Assembly: GCA_003216725.1 (NCBI GenBank)
Contig: QCIL01000003.1
Coordinates: 1 to 64,000, forward strand
Origin: Prochlorococcus sp. AG-402-L18
GTDB taxonomy: Bacteria > Cyanobacteriota > Cyanobacteriia > PCC-6307 > Cyanobiaceae
Direction of reading: 5' to 3'
Length of the DNA: 64,000 nucleotides
Shown: positions 47,524 to 58,263 of the stretch, piece by piece
Layout of the letters: the number at the start of each line of letters is the position of its first letter
Position numbering within the stretch: position 1 is the first letter of the stretch
Notes under the pieces: generated by a model
What the model saw: the letters and a program-made list of their open reading frames with translations, nothing else
Told to the model about the DNA's origin: nothing
Database searches by the model: none
Translations under genes and position numbers: made by a program

Positions 47524-48243
47524 TTGATGAATTTAAAAAGCAAACATAATAAAGGATATTTTAAATTAAATAAAACAAAAAAGATTTTTGGGTTACTTAT
47601 AATAAGTACTATTATTATTCACATTGGAGGTTGGGCATTAGATTGGAAATTTGGAAAAACATTTTTTCCACTATCAAAAAGCTCAGTTATCTATTCTGAA
47701 TTATTTGCCCCTGGTTTTGATGGAGGTTATTTTGAACACTATCAATATATACTTCTCATATGGTGTGGATTACTTTCAGCAAGTTGGATTTATTCGAAAA
47801 AATTTTGGGAAGCATTTTCAATTCCAATTATTTATATTTTTTTGTTTTTAGACGATTCTTTGCAATTTCACGATAGATTTGAAGGCAATATATTCAATAT
47901 TTTTACTGATAAACAAATAATTTTCTTTGATAATTTTTTAAAAGTTAGAGATTTTTCAGAATTGATATATTGGTTTTTAGTTTTTATAATTATCATTCTT
48001 ATTTCATTTCCTGCAATAATTAAAAAAAATAATGAGATACGAAGTTTTATATTTAAAAATTATATGTTTTATTTTAGTATGGCATTTTTTGGTATTTTTA
48101 TTGACTTTATAGGACCAAATACTGACATATTTTTGTATAAAGTGCTGATGATACTATTCGAGGAGATTGGAGAAATAACCACAATTGCTTTAAGCTGCAT
48201 TTGGTTATTTAATTTGAATTTCAATAACCAAAATTATAATTAA
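47524..48243 (+). CDS. Multi-TM hypothetical protein
   Basis: 239 aa; acidic/His motif FLDDSLQFHDRFEGN between TM segments. Confidence 0.6.
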   Translation: MMNLKSKHNKGYFKLNKTKKIFGLLIISTIIIHIGGWALDWKFGKTFFPLSKSSVIYSELFAPGFDGGYFEHYQYILLIWCGLLSASWIYSKKFWEAFSIPIIYIFLFLDDSLQFHDRFEGNIFNIFTDKQIIFFDNFLKVRDFSELIYWFLVFIIIILISFPAIIKKNNEIRSFIFKNYMFYFSMAFFGIFIDFIGPNTDIFLYKVLMILFEEIGEITTIALSCIWLFNLNFNNQNYN

Positions 48244-48454
48244 GCTCAAATTCAAAAAATAAATCTTAATCTTTAGTAGAGAATTTTGCTAAATTTAATC
48301 TAAAACTTTATAACGATAAAAAAAATAATCTCTATTAATGATTTATTAATTTATTCATATTTTTTATTGATCATTGGCTATTAGCCTTATAAGTCAGTTT
48401 TATTTTAATCATATTCACCTTAAAAATTTGCTTCGTAAAACAATCTAATCTTAA

Positions 48455-50122
48455 TTAATTTTGTGTTTCATATATAATTGTAAGCATTGGACGCTCAACT
48501 AAGCCTTTCCACTTGGAAGATCTAAAATTCCAAAAACCATTATTTTTAGCAATAAATACCCATCCATAATTATTTGATCCATTGACCCAATTTTGCACTG
48601 TTTCAGTTACATCATAACTTCTAGTACCTTTAGTTAAGGCATCAATATTTAAAACTGAAATTACTGATGCTTCAGATCCTAATTGAATACCATTATTTAA
48701 ATCATCCCAAGTTGTATCTTCTTCCCAGTCTTTATACATTTGATACATTTCAATACTATTTTTTCCAATCTTTCTACCTTCTGAAGTAAGAGTAAGTATT
48801 GCTTTCTTAATTTTAGTATTAGGAACTATTTGACCTTTTGTATAACCAATAATATTTTTAAACTTTAAGAGGCCTTGTTTAATATTTCTTCTACCTCCAA
48901 TCAAAATATTTGATTCTCCAGAAACAAACTTCTTACTTATGAACTTATCTACTGTCCCTTGATATTTATTTTTAAATAAATTTACTTGACCTTCCCTAAA
49001 ATGAATTATTTGATGAGTATTCAAGAATTCATGTAAATTATTTAGATCACTTTTGATTTTTTGATTAATTTTTTTATTATTAGATCTATCTAATACTTTT
49101 GTCTCAGATAATTCATAAGTAGGCGAAAAAACATTAATTTCTAACTCAGATTCCTCAGGATTAAAACTAAGAAGTTTTATCCATCCATTACCTCCTTCAG
49201 GATCTTTTGAATAATCGGAAAGTATCTGAATGACTGATTGATCCAATATAGTTTCACCAACAAGTAATCCATCTCCATGCCTATGACCAGAAAGTACCAT
49301 GAATACTTGTGGAAAAGGATCAATTAATTTGTGAAATAACTGTTTTGGACTATTATTACCACTTGAAAATTGAGAGTCATTTAATATACCTATTTGTGAA
49401 CTCTCATCACTTTCTATAGAAAAATATTTTTCATCATTTTCGAGGTAATAATGTGTACTAATAATTACAGGAATTTTAGGATAAGAAGTTATTATTTCTT
49501 GAGCATATTTTATTGCCAAATCAGAAGGCTCAAACTCTAATCCAATATGTATATAAGGCTTTCCATCAGCATAGAATTTTTGAGCCATATTCATTTGAGT
49601 TAAATCACTTTGTAAGAACCATTCTTTTTGTGAGTAGCGTTTTGGACTTAAAAATTCCGAAAATTGCTTAGATGCCACCTTGTTTGAATTACAATCATAA
49701 TCATGATTACCTGGAATAATTGAATATGGGATATCATTAACTGGCATTTCTAACTTATTTAATGCCTCCATTGATCTATTCCAATTCATATGCGTCTTAT
49801 TTAAATAAGGAACTATCCCAGAAGTACAAAAAATATTAAAGTTGAAGTATTCACCTATTCCTGCAATAAAATTAGTAGGATTTTCTACAACATCACCAAC
49901 ATGAGATATAAATACAATATTTTTCCTTGATTTATTACTTATAATCCATTCGATTTGTTCTTTAAAATGAAATATATATTTATCTGAAACTGAATAACTC
50001 TGAGTATCAGGAATAATAGCAATATTGAAGATTTCAGAATTTGCTTCTTTTGGTATAAATGTTGATATTGAAATAAAAAATAATAAGAATTTATTTAACA
50101 TTCTCATAAATAATAAAACCAT
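48455..50122 (-). CDS. Secreted calcineurin-like metallophosphoesterase with C-terminal DNRLRE-like domain
   Basis: NIAIIPDTQSY...HVGDVVENP...IPGNHDYD...LSGHRHGDG; C-term YDVTETVQNWVNGSNNYGWVF. Confidence 0.82.
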   Translation of the reverse strand: MVLLFMRMLNKFLLFFISISTFIPKEANSEIFNIAIIPDTQSYSVSDKYIFHFKEQIEWIISNKSRKNIVFISHVGDVVENPTNFIAGIGEYFNFNIFCTSGIVPYLNKTHMNWNRSMEALNKLEMPVNDIPYSIIPGNHDYDCNSNKVASKQFSEFLSPKRYSQKEWFLQSDLTQMNMAQKFYADGKPYIHIGLEFEPSDLAIKYAQEIITSYPKIPVIISTHYYLENDEKYFSIESDESSQIGILNDSQFSSGNNSPKQLFHKLIDPFPQVFMVLSGHRHGDGLLVGETILDQSVIQILSDYSKDPEGGNGWIKLLSFNPEESELEINVFSPTYELSETKVLDRSNNKKINQKIKSDLNNLHEFLNTHQIIHFREGQVNLFKNKYQGTVDKFISKKFVSGESNILIGGRRNIKQGLLKFKNIIGYTKGQIVPNTKIKKAILTLTSEGRKIGKNSIEMYQMYKDWEEDTTWDDLNNGIQLGSEASVISVLNIDALTKGTRSYDVTETVQNWVNGSNNYGWVFIAKNNGFWNFRSSKWKGLVERPMLTIIYETQN

Positions 50123-50176
50123 AAAAAATTAAAATTTTTAGGACAACAAACTATGATTTTAATTGTATATTGCTTG

Positions 50177-51502
50177 TCAATTAAAATATTTTGAAAGTCT
50201 AAAACCTACTTTAATGGCATTATTAATACTCCTTTCATCAGGATAAACATTAGACATATTTCCTAAATATATATTTTTCTTCTTAAAATAATCCATCTCT
50301 GTTGCACAAAAATCAAAGTCAGTTACCACTTGTGCTTTATGAGAGATAGAGATATGAATCTTTTTTACTATGGCTTTGATATCTTTATTAGGAAAAAGTT
50401 TTATTAAACTTTTAAAAGCAAGTTCCTCGAGTTCAATATTAGATAAAACTTTTTCATTTTTTTCCAAGAATAAATATTTAGTGAGATAACCTAAATAAAT
50501 CCCTCCGTACTCTTTGGTACCTGTAAGATTTGTTTGCTCAATATATCCACAGAAGTAGATGGCTTTATCAGCAATATTTGTCCAATAAGCATTTGATAAG
50601 GATTCTCTAAGTTCTAGTAAAACGCAATAAGAGGTGAAATAATTGTGTTTTTGAAGTTTATCTTTATATAAAAGAGCATTATTTTTTAAAATTTCTGATG
50701 TTGTATTTTGATCAATAGTAAAAATTATTTTGTCTATTCCATTTAATTTAGTAACCTGGTTTTTATTATTAATTATTTCTATAAGATATTGACTTTCTTT
50801 TTTATTTAACTTGATATTAGATATTTGTGAATTTGAGTAGATTTTTGAACCACTAGAATTATTTATGAATTCGACTATTTTATCAGTTAATTTATTCAAA
50901 GATCCTTTTAAATATCCTAGCTTTTCAATACCTAATTTTCGTGATTCAAGTCTCTGTTTTAACCTTCCAGACATCCATCTTAAAGGAATAGAATTTACTT
51001 TATTGCCAAATTTTCCATTCAAGATTGGGGACCAAATACTTTTAAATGCGCTTCTACCAAAAAGTTTTTTCATCCCGAATGATAATGAATATTTATCCAA
51101 AAACATACCTTTTAGATATCCTTTTGAGAGAAGTATTATTGAAAAGATAAATCTTATCTTCGATATAAGAGTTATATGGGGATATAAAATTAAATCAATT
51201 AATCCATTCCAATTATGATGCCTTTTCTTGTGAAAAATAGACATCTTTGTAGATTTATATGTGGGTTTGCTTTTAAGAAATCTTTTGACAAAGTCAATTA
51301 AGTAAGTATCTTTTATAAAAAAATGATGATAAAAAGCTTCACAATGAAATTTGTTTGATAATTTTATAACCTTTCCCAATCCACCAAGATAGTTTGATAA
51401 TTCAACCACATGAACCTTATAACCTTTATCAATTAAAAAAACAGCCGTGGCAATTCCCGTGTAACCTCCACCAACTATTAAGACAGAATTATTTTTATTC
51501 AT
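50177..51502 (-). CDS. FAD-dependent amine oxidase/UDP-galactopyranose mutase-like protein
   Basis: VLIVGGGYTGIATAVFLIDKGYKVHVVELSNYLGGLGKV. Confidence 0.75.
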   Translation of the reverse strand: MNKNNSVLIVGGGYTGIATAVFLIDKGYKVHVVELSNYLGGLGKVIKLSNKFHCEAFYHHFFIKDTYLIDFVKRFLKSKPTYKSTKMSIFHKKRHHNWNGLIDLILYPHITLISKIRFIFSIILLSKGYLKGMFLDKYSLSFGMKKLFGRSAFKSIWSPILNGKFGNKVNSIPLRWMSGRLKQRLESRKLGIEKLGYLKGSLNKLTDKIVEFINNSSGSKIYSNSQISNIKLNKKESQYLIEIINNKNQVTKLNGIDKIIFTIDQNTTSEILKNNALLYKDKLQKHNYFTSYCVLLELRESLSNAYWTNIADKAIYFCGYIEQTNLTGTKEYGGIYLGYLTKYLFLEKNEKVLSNIELEELAFKSLIKLFPNKDIKAIVKKIHISISHKAQVVTDFDFCATEMDYFKKKNIYLGNMSNVYPDERSINNAIKVGFRLSKYFN

Positions 51503-51609
51503 ATTAAGAATATATCAGAATAATTATTTCATAATTAATTATTTAATTAAAAATAAAGTTGTTAAAAAGATTTATAAGTTGTTTAATGTTTATAAAATTA
51601 AATTATTAA

Positions 51610-52560
51610 ATGAATCAATCAATATCTTATGTAATTCCTATCTTTAATGAAGAGGTAAATTTAGAAAAAATAATTTTCAGAATTAAAACTGCTTTTGAAA
51701 AAAATAAATTATGCTCTTATGAGATAATATTCGTTGATGATGGTTCAACAGATAATACATTATCAACAATTAAAAAATTTATTAAAGAAGGCCATCCAAT
51801 AAAATGTATTTCTCTAACAAGAAATTTCGGACATCAGGCTGCTTTAAGTGCAGGTCTAAAATATCCTAAAAATGATTTCATTGCAATTCTAGATGGCGAT
51901 TTACAAGATCCCCCTGAAATTATTAATATTTTTTTGAATTATATCGATGAAGGATATGATGTTGTATATGGTGTTAGAAAAAAAAGAAAGGAAGTTTTTT
52001 ATAAAATATTGGCTTACAAAGCTTTCTATCAAATATTATCAAAATTAAGTAATATAAAAATTCCTTTAGATTCAGGAGACTTTTGTCTTTTAACACAAAA
52101 AGCTCTGTTTGCTATAAATAAAGTCCCTGAAAAAAACAGATTCATTAGAGGTATAAGATCTTATATAGGATTAAATCAAATAGGCGTGCCTTACGAAAGA
52201 GATGAAAGATATAGTGGTGAATCAAAATATAGTTTCAATAAATTATTGAAACTTGCATGTGATGGAATTTTTAGTTTTAGCGATAAACCTCTTAAAATTA
52301 CTAGTTCGATAGGAATCTTTATCTCATTATTAAGTCTATTTCTGATTATGGGATTATTAATTCAAAGAATATTTTCAATAGAAATTTTAGGGTATTCTCC
52401 AAAGGATATTCCTGGTTATACATCTATTATTATCACAAATATATTTATCTCAGGAATCCAATTATTTGCGTTAGGAATTATTGGGGAATATATTTCAAGA
52501 ATATTTGTTGAGACAAAAAAAAGGCCTACATATCTTGTTCGTGAAGTAATTGATAAATAA
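51610..52560 (+). CDS. Family 2 glycosyltransferase (GtrB/DPM1-like with C-terminal TMs)
   Basis: YVIPIFNEEVNLEKI...VDDGSTDNTL...LTRNFGHQAALSAGL...LDGDLQDPPE. Confidence 0.9.
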   Translation: MNQSISYVIPIFNEEVNLEKIIFRIKTAFEKNKLCSYEIIFVDDGSTDNTLSTIKKFIKEGHPIKCISLTRNFGHQAALSAGLKYPKNDFIAILDGDLQDPPEIINIFLNYIDEGYDVVYGVRKKRKEVFYKILAYKAFYQILSKLSNIKIPLDSGDFCLLTQKALFAINKVPEKNRFIRGIRSYIGLNQIGVPYERDERYSGESKYSFNKLLKLACDGIFSFSDKPLKITSSIGIFISLLSLFLIMGLLIQRIFSIEILGYSPKDIPGYTSIIITNIFISGIQLFALGIIGEYISRIFVETKKRPTYLVREVIDK

Positions 52561-52811
52561 ACTAAAGTTTGTGATTTAAGATGACTTTACTATATAAAAA
52601 GTATTGAACTAAAGAAATAAAACCTAATGTAAAACTTTTTGCATATTTAATATTTGTTCCAAAAATAATAAAATTTATAAGAAATAATAACCACATAAAA
52701 TCCCTATAATGAAAACCGATAAAAAATATTTATAAATATTTTTATAAGATTTTATATGTTTTTTTTTACAAAAAATTATTTCGCAAATCTTGGATTAATA
52801 ACTAATCACTC

Positions 52812-53915
52812 TTATTGAAATGAAGACTTTGTGTACCATGATATGGAATGAGAAACAATATCATAAATATTAGGGTATTTAGGCTCCCATCCTAATTCTT
52901 GAATAATTTTAGATGCAGAGGCTATTAAAGAAGTTGGATCTCCTTCTCTTCTTTTTTCAATAATTATTTTAATTTCTTTTTGAGTGACCTTTTCTATAAT
53001 ATTTATTATCTGTTTTACAGAAATACCAGAACCATTTCCTAAATTATAAATTTTACATAAATCATTATTTTTATAATCATGTTTGAGGTGAACTTGTTTT
53101 TTTTCAAAAATTTTTAATGCTAATACATGAGCATTTGCAAGATCACAAACATGAATATAATCCCTAAGACAAGTACCATCAAAAGTTGGATAATCATCTC
53201 CAAATATTTTTAGTGGCTTCGATTCAAAAGCAGCCTTAATAGCTAAAGGTATAAGATGTGTTTCTGGACAATGATCTTCCCCAATAACTGAATCTGGACT
53301 AGCCCCGGCAGCATTAAAGTATCTAAGGATTACACTTTTCAAATTACAGGAAATTGCCAAATCCTTAATTATCTCTTCAACCATAAGTTTACTTTTACCA
53401 TATGGATTAATTGGATTTTGAGGAGTATTTTCAGTTATTGGTGTTTCTTTTGGAATACCATAAGTAGCACATGAACTTGAAAAAATTATGGGTATTGGAT
53501 CTGAAGATGACCTTCTTGAAATAACATCATTACTACAAATAATATCTAACAAATTAATGGACTCACTTACATTATTTTTGTAATATTTTAAAGGTTGTTT
53601 TACTGATTCTCCAACATAAGCGTAAGCAGCAAAATGTATTATCGCATCAATCATTTTACCTTCATGATTAGTACTTATAAGTTCATTATGAGTACCAAAA
53701 ATTACACTTTTCAATAAATTAGTATTACCTATATTTCCACAAATAAGAGGAGTCTTAAAGATATTTTGTATTACTTTTTTATGACCATAAACTAAATTAT
53801 CAATCACTACAGGTTCGTGCTTTGCTTCAATAAGTGCTCTAACCGTATGACTTCCTATATAACCTGCCCCTCCCGTAACTAAAACTCTCATATTAAGTCT
53901 CTTCCTAATTGCCAA
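52812..53915 (-). CDS. galE: UDP-glucose 4-epimerase
   Basis: MRVLVTGGAGYIGSHTVRALIEA...NPYGKSKLMVEEI; likely start near 53891. Confidence 0.92.
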   Translation of the reverse strand: MAIRKRLNMRVLVTGGAGYIGSHTVRALIEAKHEPVVIDNLVYGHKKVIQNIFKTPLICGNIGNTNLLKSVIFGTHNELISTNHEGKMIDAIIHFAAYAYVGESVKQPLKYYKNNVSESINLLDIICSNDVISRRSSSDPIPIIFSSSCATYGIPKETPITENTPQNPINPYGKSKLMVEEIIKDLAISCNLKSVILRYFNAAGASPDSVIGEDHCPETHLIPLAIKAAFESKPLKIFGDDYPTFDGTCLRDYIHVCDLANAHVLALKIFEKKQVHLKHDYKNNDLCKIYNLGNGSGISVKQIINIIEKVTQKEIKIIIEKRREGDPTSLIASASKIIQELGWEPKYPNIYDIVSHSISWYTKSSFQ

Positions 53916-55312
53916 ACTAGTAATCCAGAAGATTTTGCTAAATCATGATTGGCAACATTTCTTGTATCAAAAAGCCAAGCTGGTTTTCGCATATTAGCGC
54001 TAATTTTTTGCCAATTAATATTTTCAAATTCTTCCCATTCGGTTAGGATTATTAAAGCATCAGAATTAATTGCTGATTGATAAATTGATTCAGAGTATTC
54101 CCATGTTCCATCCCTAAAATTTTCCTGAGAATTTAAATTTTTTTCGTTTAATTCGTTTTCTATTTGCTCCTTCTTAACTTTTGGGTCATATATTTCCAAT
54201 TTTGCACCCTCCTCCAAAAGATTTTTGCAGATTTGGATCGCACTCGAATCTCTTGTATCATTGGTATTGGCTTTGAAAGAAAATCCAAGTACCACTAATT
54301 TCTTACCGCTTAAAGTCCCAAATAATTTTTCTATAATAATCCTTGATATTCTATCCCTTGTCCAAATATTTATTTTTAAAACCTGTTCCCAATATTCTGC
54401 AACTTTTTCCAATCCATAGAAATCACATAAATAAATTAAATTTAAAATATCTTTTGTAAAACAACTTCCCCCAAAACCAGGACCAGACTTTAAAAATTTA
54501 TTACCTATTCTTGAATCCATGCCAATTGCATTTGCGACTTCATTAATATTCGCACTTGTAACTTCACAAATTGCTGCAATGGAATTTATAGAACTAATAC
54601 GTTGTGCAAGAAAAGCATTTGCGGTTAACTTAGATAGTTCAGAGCTCCATAGATTGGTTTTTAGAATTTTACTTTTATCAATCCAATGTCTATAAATAAA
54701 TGCTAATGACTCAATTGCCATTTCATCATGTCCACCTATTAAAACCCTATCTGGATTTTGTAAATCATTTATGGCAGTACCTTCAGATAAAAACTCAGGA
54801 TTTGAAAGTACAGAAAAAGTTTTCGGACTAGAAATTGCTTCATCTTTTTCTCTATAAGCTAATAAAATCTGATTAATAGTATCTGCGGTTCTCACTGGGA
54901 TTGTGCTTTTTTCAACAACAATAGTATGTCCTTCAGCATACTTCGCAATTTGTCTTGCAGATTCCTCTACCCATTTCAAATCACTTGCTTTACCAGCCCC
55001 AATTCCTTTAATTTTTGTAGGCGTATTGACAGATAAGAAAATCATATCTGCTTGCTTAATTGAGTCGGCAATATTAGTGGTAAAAAATAAATTCAGATCC
55101 CTTGATTTTTTGATTAAGTTTTTTAATCCTGGCTCATAAACTGGCAGCTGTTCTAAATCTTTTTTATTCCAACTCGCTATCCTATCTACATCAATATCTG
55201 CAACATAAACATCTATATTTGGGCAATTATTAGCAATTACAGACATGGTAGGGCCCCCAACATATCCAGCACCAATACAACAGATTTTTTTTATTGGATA
55301 GAATTTTTTCAT
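53888..55312 (-). CDS. ugd: UDP-glucose 6-dehydrogenase
   Basis: CCIGAGYVGGPTMSVIANNCP...GPGFGGSCFTKDILNL. Confidence 0.92.
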   Translation of the reverse strand: MKKFYPIKKICCIGAGYVGGPTMSVIANNCPNIDVYVADIDVDRIASWNKKDLEQLPVYEPGLKNLIKKSRDLNLFFTTNIADSIKQADMIFLSVNTPTKIKGIGAGKASDLKWVEESARQIAKYAEGHTIVVEKSTIPVRTADTINQILLAYREKDEAISSPKTFSVLSNPEFLSEGTAINDLQNPDRVLIGGHDEMAIESLAFIYRHWIDKSKILKTNLWSSELSKLTANAFLAQRISSINSIAAICEVTSANINEVANAIGMDSRIGNKFLKSGPGFGGSCFTKDILNLIYLCDFYGLEKVAEYWEQVLKINIWTRDRISRIIIEKLFGTLSGKKLVVLGFSFKANTNDTRDSSAIQICKNLLEEGAKLEIYDPKVKKEQIENELNEKNLNSQENFRDGTWEYSESIYQSAINSDALIILTEWEEFENINWQKISANMRKPAWLFDTRNVANHDLAKSSGLLVWQLGRDLI

Positions 55313-55320
55313 AAATATTA

Positions 55321-56244
55321 CTATAAAGTTTTTTTAAAGTAATCAATTGTTTTTTCTAAACCCTCACTTAGTTCAATAGTTGGATTCCAATCTAATTCTT
55401 TTTTGGCTAACTCAATAGAAGGTTTTCTCTGCAAGGGATCATCTTGAGGTAAAGGTTTAAATTTATATTTTAAATCCCAATCAAATTTAGAATTAATGAT
55501 TTCTGCAAGCTCTAAGATAGTGAATTCTTTTGGATTACCTATATTAATTGGCTTGGAATAATCACTATTCATTAATTTTATTATTCCATTTACTAAATCA
55601 TCGATGTAACAAAAAGATCTTGTCTGTTGACCATTGCCATAAATTGTTAGCTTTTCATTTCTCAATGCTTGCACTATGAAATTACTTACTACTCTTCCAT
55701 CATCAGCCAACATTTTTGGGCCATATGTATTAAAAATCCTTGCCACCCTAATCTCAACATTATGTATTCTATTAAAATCAAAACATAAGGTTTCAGCTAT
55801 TCTTTTTCCTTCGTCATAACAGGCTCTTATTCCAAAAGTATTTACAGAACCTTTATAGTCTTCACTCTGAGGATTTACTTCAGGATCTCCATATACCTCA
55901 CTAGTACTCGCCATTAAAAATCTTGCGCCAACTCTTTTTGCCAATCCCAACATGTTATATGTTCCTAGAAAACTTATTTTTGCTGTTTTTATTGGATTAG
56001 ATTGATAATGTACCGGTGATGCTGGACAAGCAAAATGCCATATCTTATCAACTTCTAATAAGATAGGCTCTGTAATATCATGTCTTATTATTTCGAGATT
56101 AGGCTTTTCTTTTAAATGTAAAATATTTGTTTTTCTCCCAGTAAAATAATTATCTAAGCAAATTACTTCTTCACCATAGGATAATAATTTCTCTACAATA
56201 TGAGATCCTACAAATCCTGCACCACCAGTTACTAAATTTCTCAA
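55321..56244 (-). CDS. UDP-glucuronate decarboxylase (UXS-type SDR)
   Basis: [39 protein letters not shown]...[15 protein letters not shown]...[13 protein letters not shown]. Confidence 0.9.
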   Translation of the reverse strand: MRNLVTGGAGFVGSHIVEKLLSYGEEVICLDNYFTGRKTNILHLKEKPNLEIIRHDITEPILLEVDKIWHFACPASPVHYQSNPIKTAKISFLGTYNMLGLAKRVGARFLMASTSEVYGDPEVNPQSEDYKGSVNTFGIRACYDEGKRIAETLCFDFNRIHNVEIRVARIFNTYGPKMLADDGRVVSNFIVQALRNEKLTIYGNGQQTRSFCYIDDLVNGIIKLMNSDYSKPINIGNPKEFTILELAEIINSKFDWDLKYKFKPLPQDDPLQRKPSIELAKKELDWNPTIELSEGLEKTIDYFKKTL

Positions 56245-56504
56245 AGTATTTTTTTAAATTTACAATAATATTATCATTAAATAGCATTATGAAATTTATC
56301 TTTTTTCTCCTAGCTAAAATCAAAACTAAACTCTGAAAATTAAACTAACTTTAAGAATAAATAATTTTTTTCTTTGATATATTTATAAACTTTTGAGCAT
56401 ACTAACAGTTTACAAAAACTAATATTTTATTTTGATAATTTACTTATATTTAAATTTTAAATTTATTTACTTTTCCTATCAAAAACATTTTAGGTTAGAT
56501 TTTT

Positions 56505-56759
56505 TTATACACAATTCTTATAACCTTCGATTTTTGCTAATTCCTTAATAGTTAATCCAGTTTCTTTAAGAAGTTTTTCTGCAATATTATCCTCACTAAA
56601 TTTATTTAAAGCACCTTTTTCAGAAAGTTTAATACATGTATTTTTTAATTTTGCCTCTTTAATAAGCGGGGATAAATACAAACTTAAAAGGATTAAAAAA
56701 CCTCCAAAAGTAACTACTCTTCTATGGTTTTCCCACCATTTGTAAAATTTATTAGTCAT
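56505..56759 (-). CDS. Hypothetical TM protein
   Basis: 84 aa, one TM. Confidence 0.4.
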   Translation of the reverse strand: MTNKFYKWWENHRRVVTFGGFLILLSLYLSPLIKEAKLKNTCIKLSEKGALNKFSEDNIAEKLLKETGLTIKELAKIEGYKNCV

Positions 56760-56917
56760 TTTAAAAATAAATTAATAACTTAAATATACTTGACATTAGA
56801 CTAAAAATACCCTTTTTATAAGAATTCGATAATTGATACTGATATAAGATTAAAAAAGAAAATTTGAAAAACCTTAACGTTTATTTTATCATTTTATTTA
56901 GTTTTGTTTTGAGATAG

Positions 56918-58195
56918 ATGAAAGTAGCTCTTATAGGAAATACATGTAATAACAATTTTGCTTTTTTAAGGTATCTTATTGACTTGGGTATTGATGCACA
57001 TCTATTTCTTTATAATAATGAAGGTAAAAATGATTCAAATCCAATTCATTCTCCTTCATGGGATACTTTTTCAATAAACAAAATCGAAAATAATATATCT
57101 TACCTAGACATACCAAATGGATTAATTTCTGTAGTTGGGAGACCTGATAAATTAAAACCTCCTCTTAATCTAACATCATTTGCTAATAGTATTTCAAATT
57201 TTGATATATGTGTTGGTTCAGGCCTTACTCCAGCTATATTTAAACGTCTCAAAAAAAGATTAGATGTTTTTTATCCTTATAGCATAGGTATTGAATGGAT
57301 AGGAGAATGTGAAACAAGAAAAAAATTGTCCACTTTTAATCTAGAACTACCATTCAGAAAATTATTAAAAAGTTATCAGTTAGAAGGAATTAGAAATGCT
57401 AGGAAAGTAATTAACTGGATACCTGGTTATACAGAGGATGTTTTAAAAGAGCATTCAATACCTTTTAAGATGATGCATATTCCTGTTTATTATCCAGAAA
57501 GGATAAATATTGAGCCTAAAAAAGCTTTAGAAAAATTAGATAACTCATTGATTAACAAAATTACTGATAATAATGTTTTCAAGATATTTTCATTTATGAG
57601 ACATTTTTGGGTTTTTAATACAAAAAACTATGATTCCCAATCTTGGTCTAATAACAATAAAAATAATAATCTTTTAATTCTAGGATTTAAAAAATTTATT
57701 TCCAAATTTCCTGATAGTAACGTATTACTATTCTTATCAGAATGGGGGCCTGACGTTGATGAATCAAAAAAACTTATTTCTAAGTTAGAAATTAAAGAAA
57801 AAGTTGAATGGTTACCGCTTTTACCTCGTTCATATATCTCATATATTTTATCAAAGTATGCAAATTTAGCAGTTGGCGAATTTGCCATTTCCCCAAATGA
57901 AATTTGGGGTTCTACAGCATGGGAGTGCATTGCTTTAGGAGCACCATTTATGCAAACAATAAATTTCTCTGATTCTTATTTCCAAAAAAAATTTGGATAT
58001 CCATTACCTCCTAAAGTTTTAGATGTTAAATCGAGTGATGACGTTTACATTCACATAGAAAACCAATATCGTAAAAACTCTTCATCAAAATTAAAAGAAG
58101 AAGAAAATATCTCATGGTTCAATAGTTATAACTCTCATGCTCTTGCCGCAAAATGGATTAACCTTTTCGAGGAGATTATAAATAAAAAGTCTTAA
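56918..58195 (+). CDS. Glycosyltransferase-like protein
   Basis: 425 aa; GT-B-like C-terminal LSKYANLAVGEFAISPNEIWGSTAWECIALGAPFMQ. Confidence 0.65.
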   Translation: MKVALIGNTCNNNFAFLRYLIDLGIDAHLFLYNNEGKNDSNPIHSPSWDTFSINKIENNISYLDIPNGLISVVGRPDKLKPPLNLTSFANSISNFDICVGSGLTPAIFKRLKKRLDVFYPYSIGIEWIGECETRKKLSTFNLELPFRKLLKSYQLEGIRNARKVINWIPGYTEDVLKEHSIPFKMMHIPVYYPERINIEPKKALEKLDNSLINKITDNNVFKIFSFMRHFWVFNTKNYDSQSWSNNNKNNNLLILGFKKFISKFPDSNVLLFLSEWGPDVDESKKLISKLEIKEKVEWLPLLPRSYISYILSKYANLAVGEFAISPNEIWGSTAWECIALGAPFMQTINFSDSYFQKKFGYPLPPKVLDVKSSDDVYIHIENQYRKNSSSKLKEEENISWFNSYNSHALAAKWINLFEEIINKKS

Positions 58196-58263
58196 TTTAT
58201 ATAGATGTTTTTCGGTTTTATAATTGCTAAATTCTATATTGAAGCAAAAGTTTATTTACTAGG

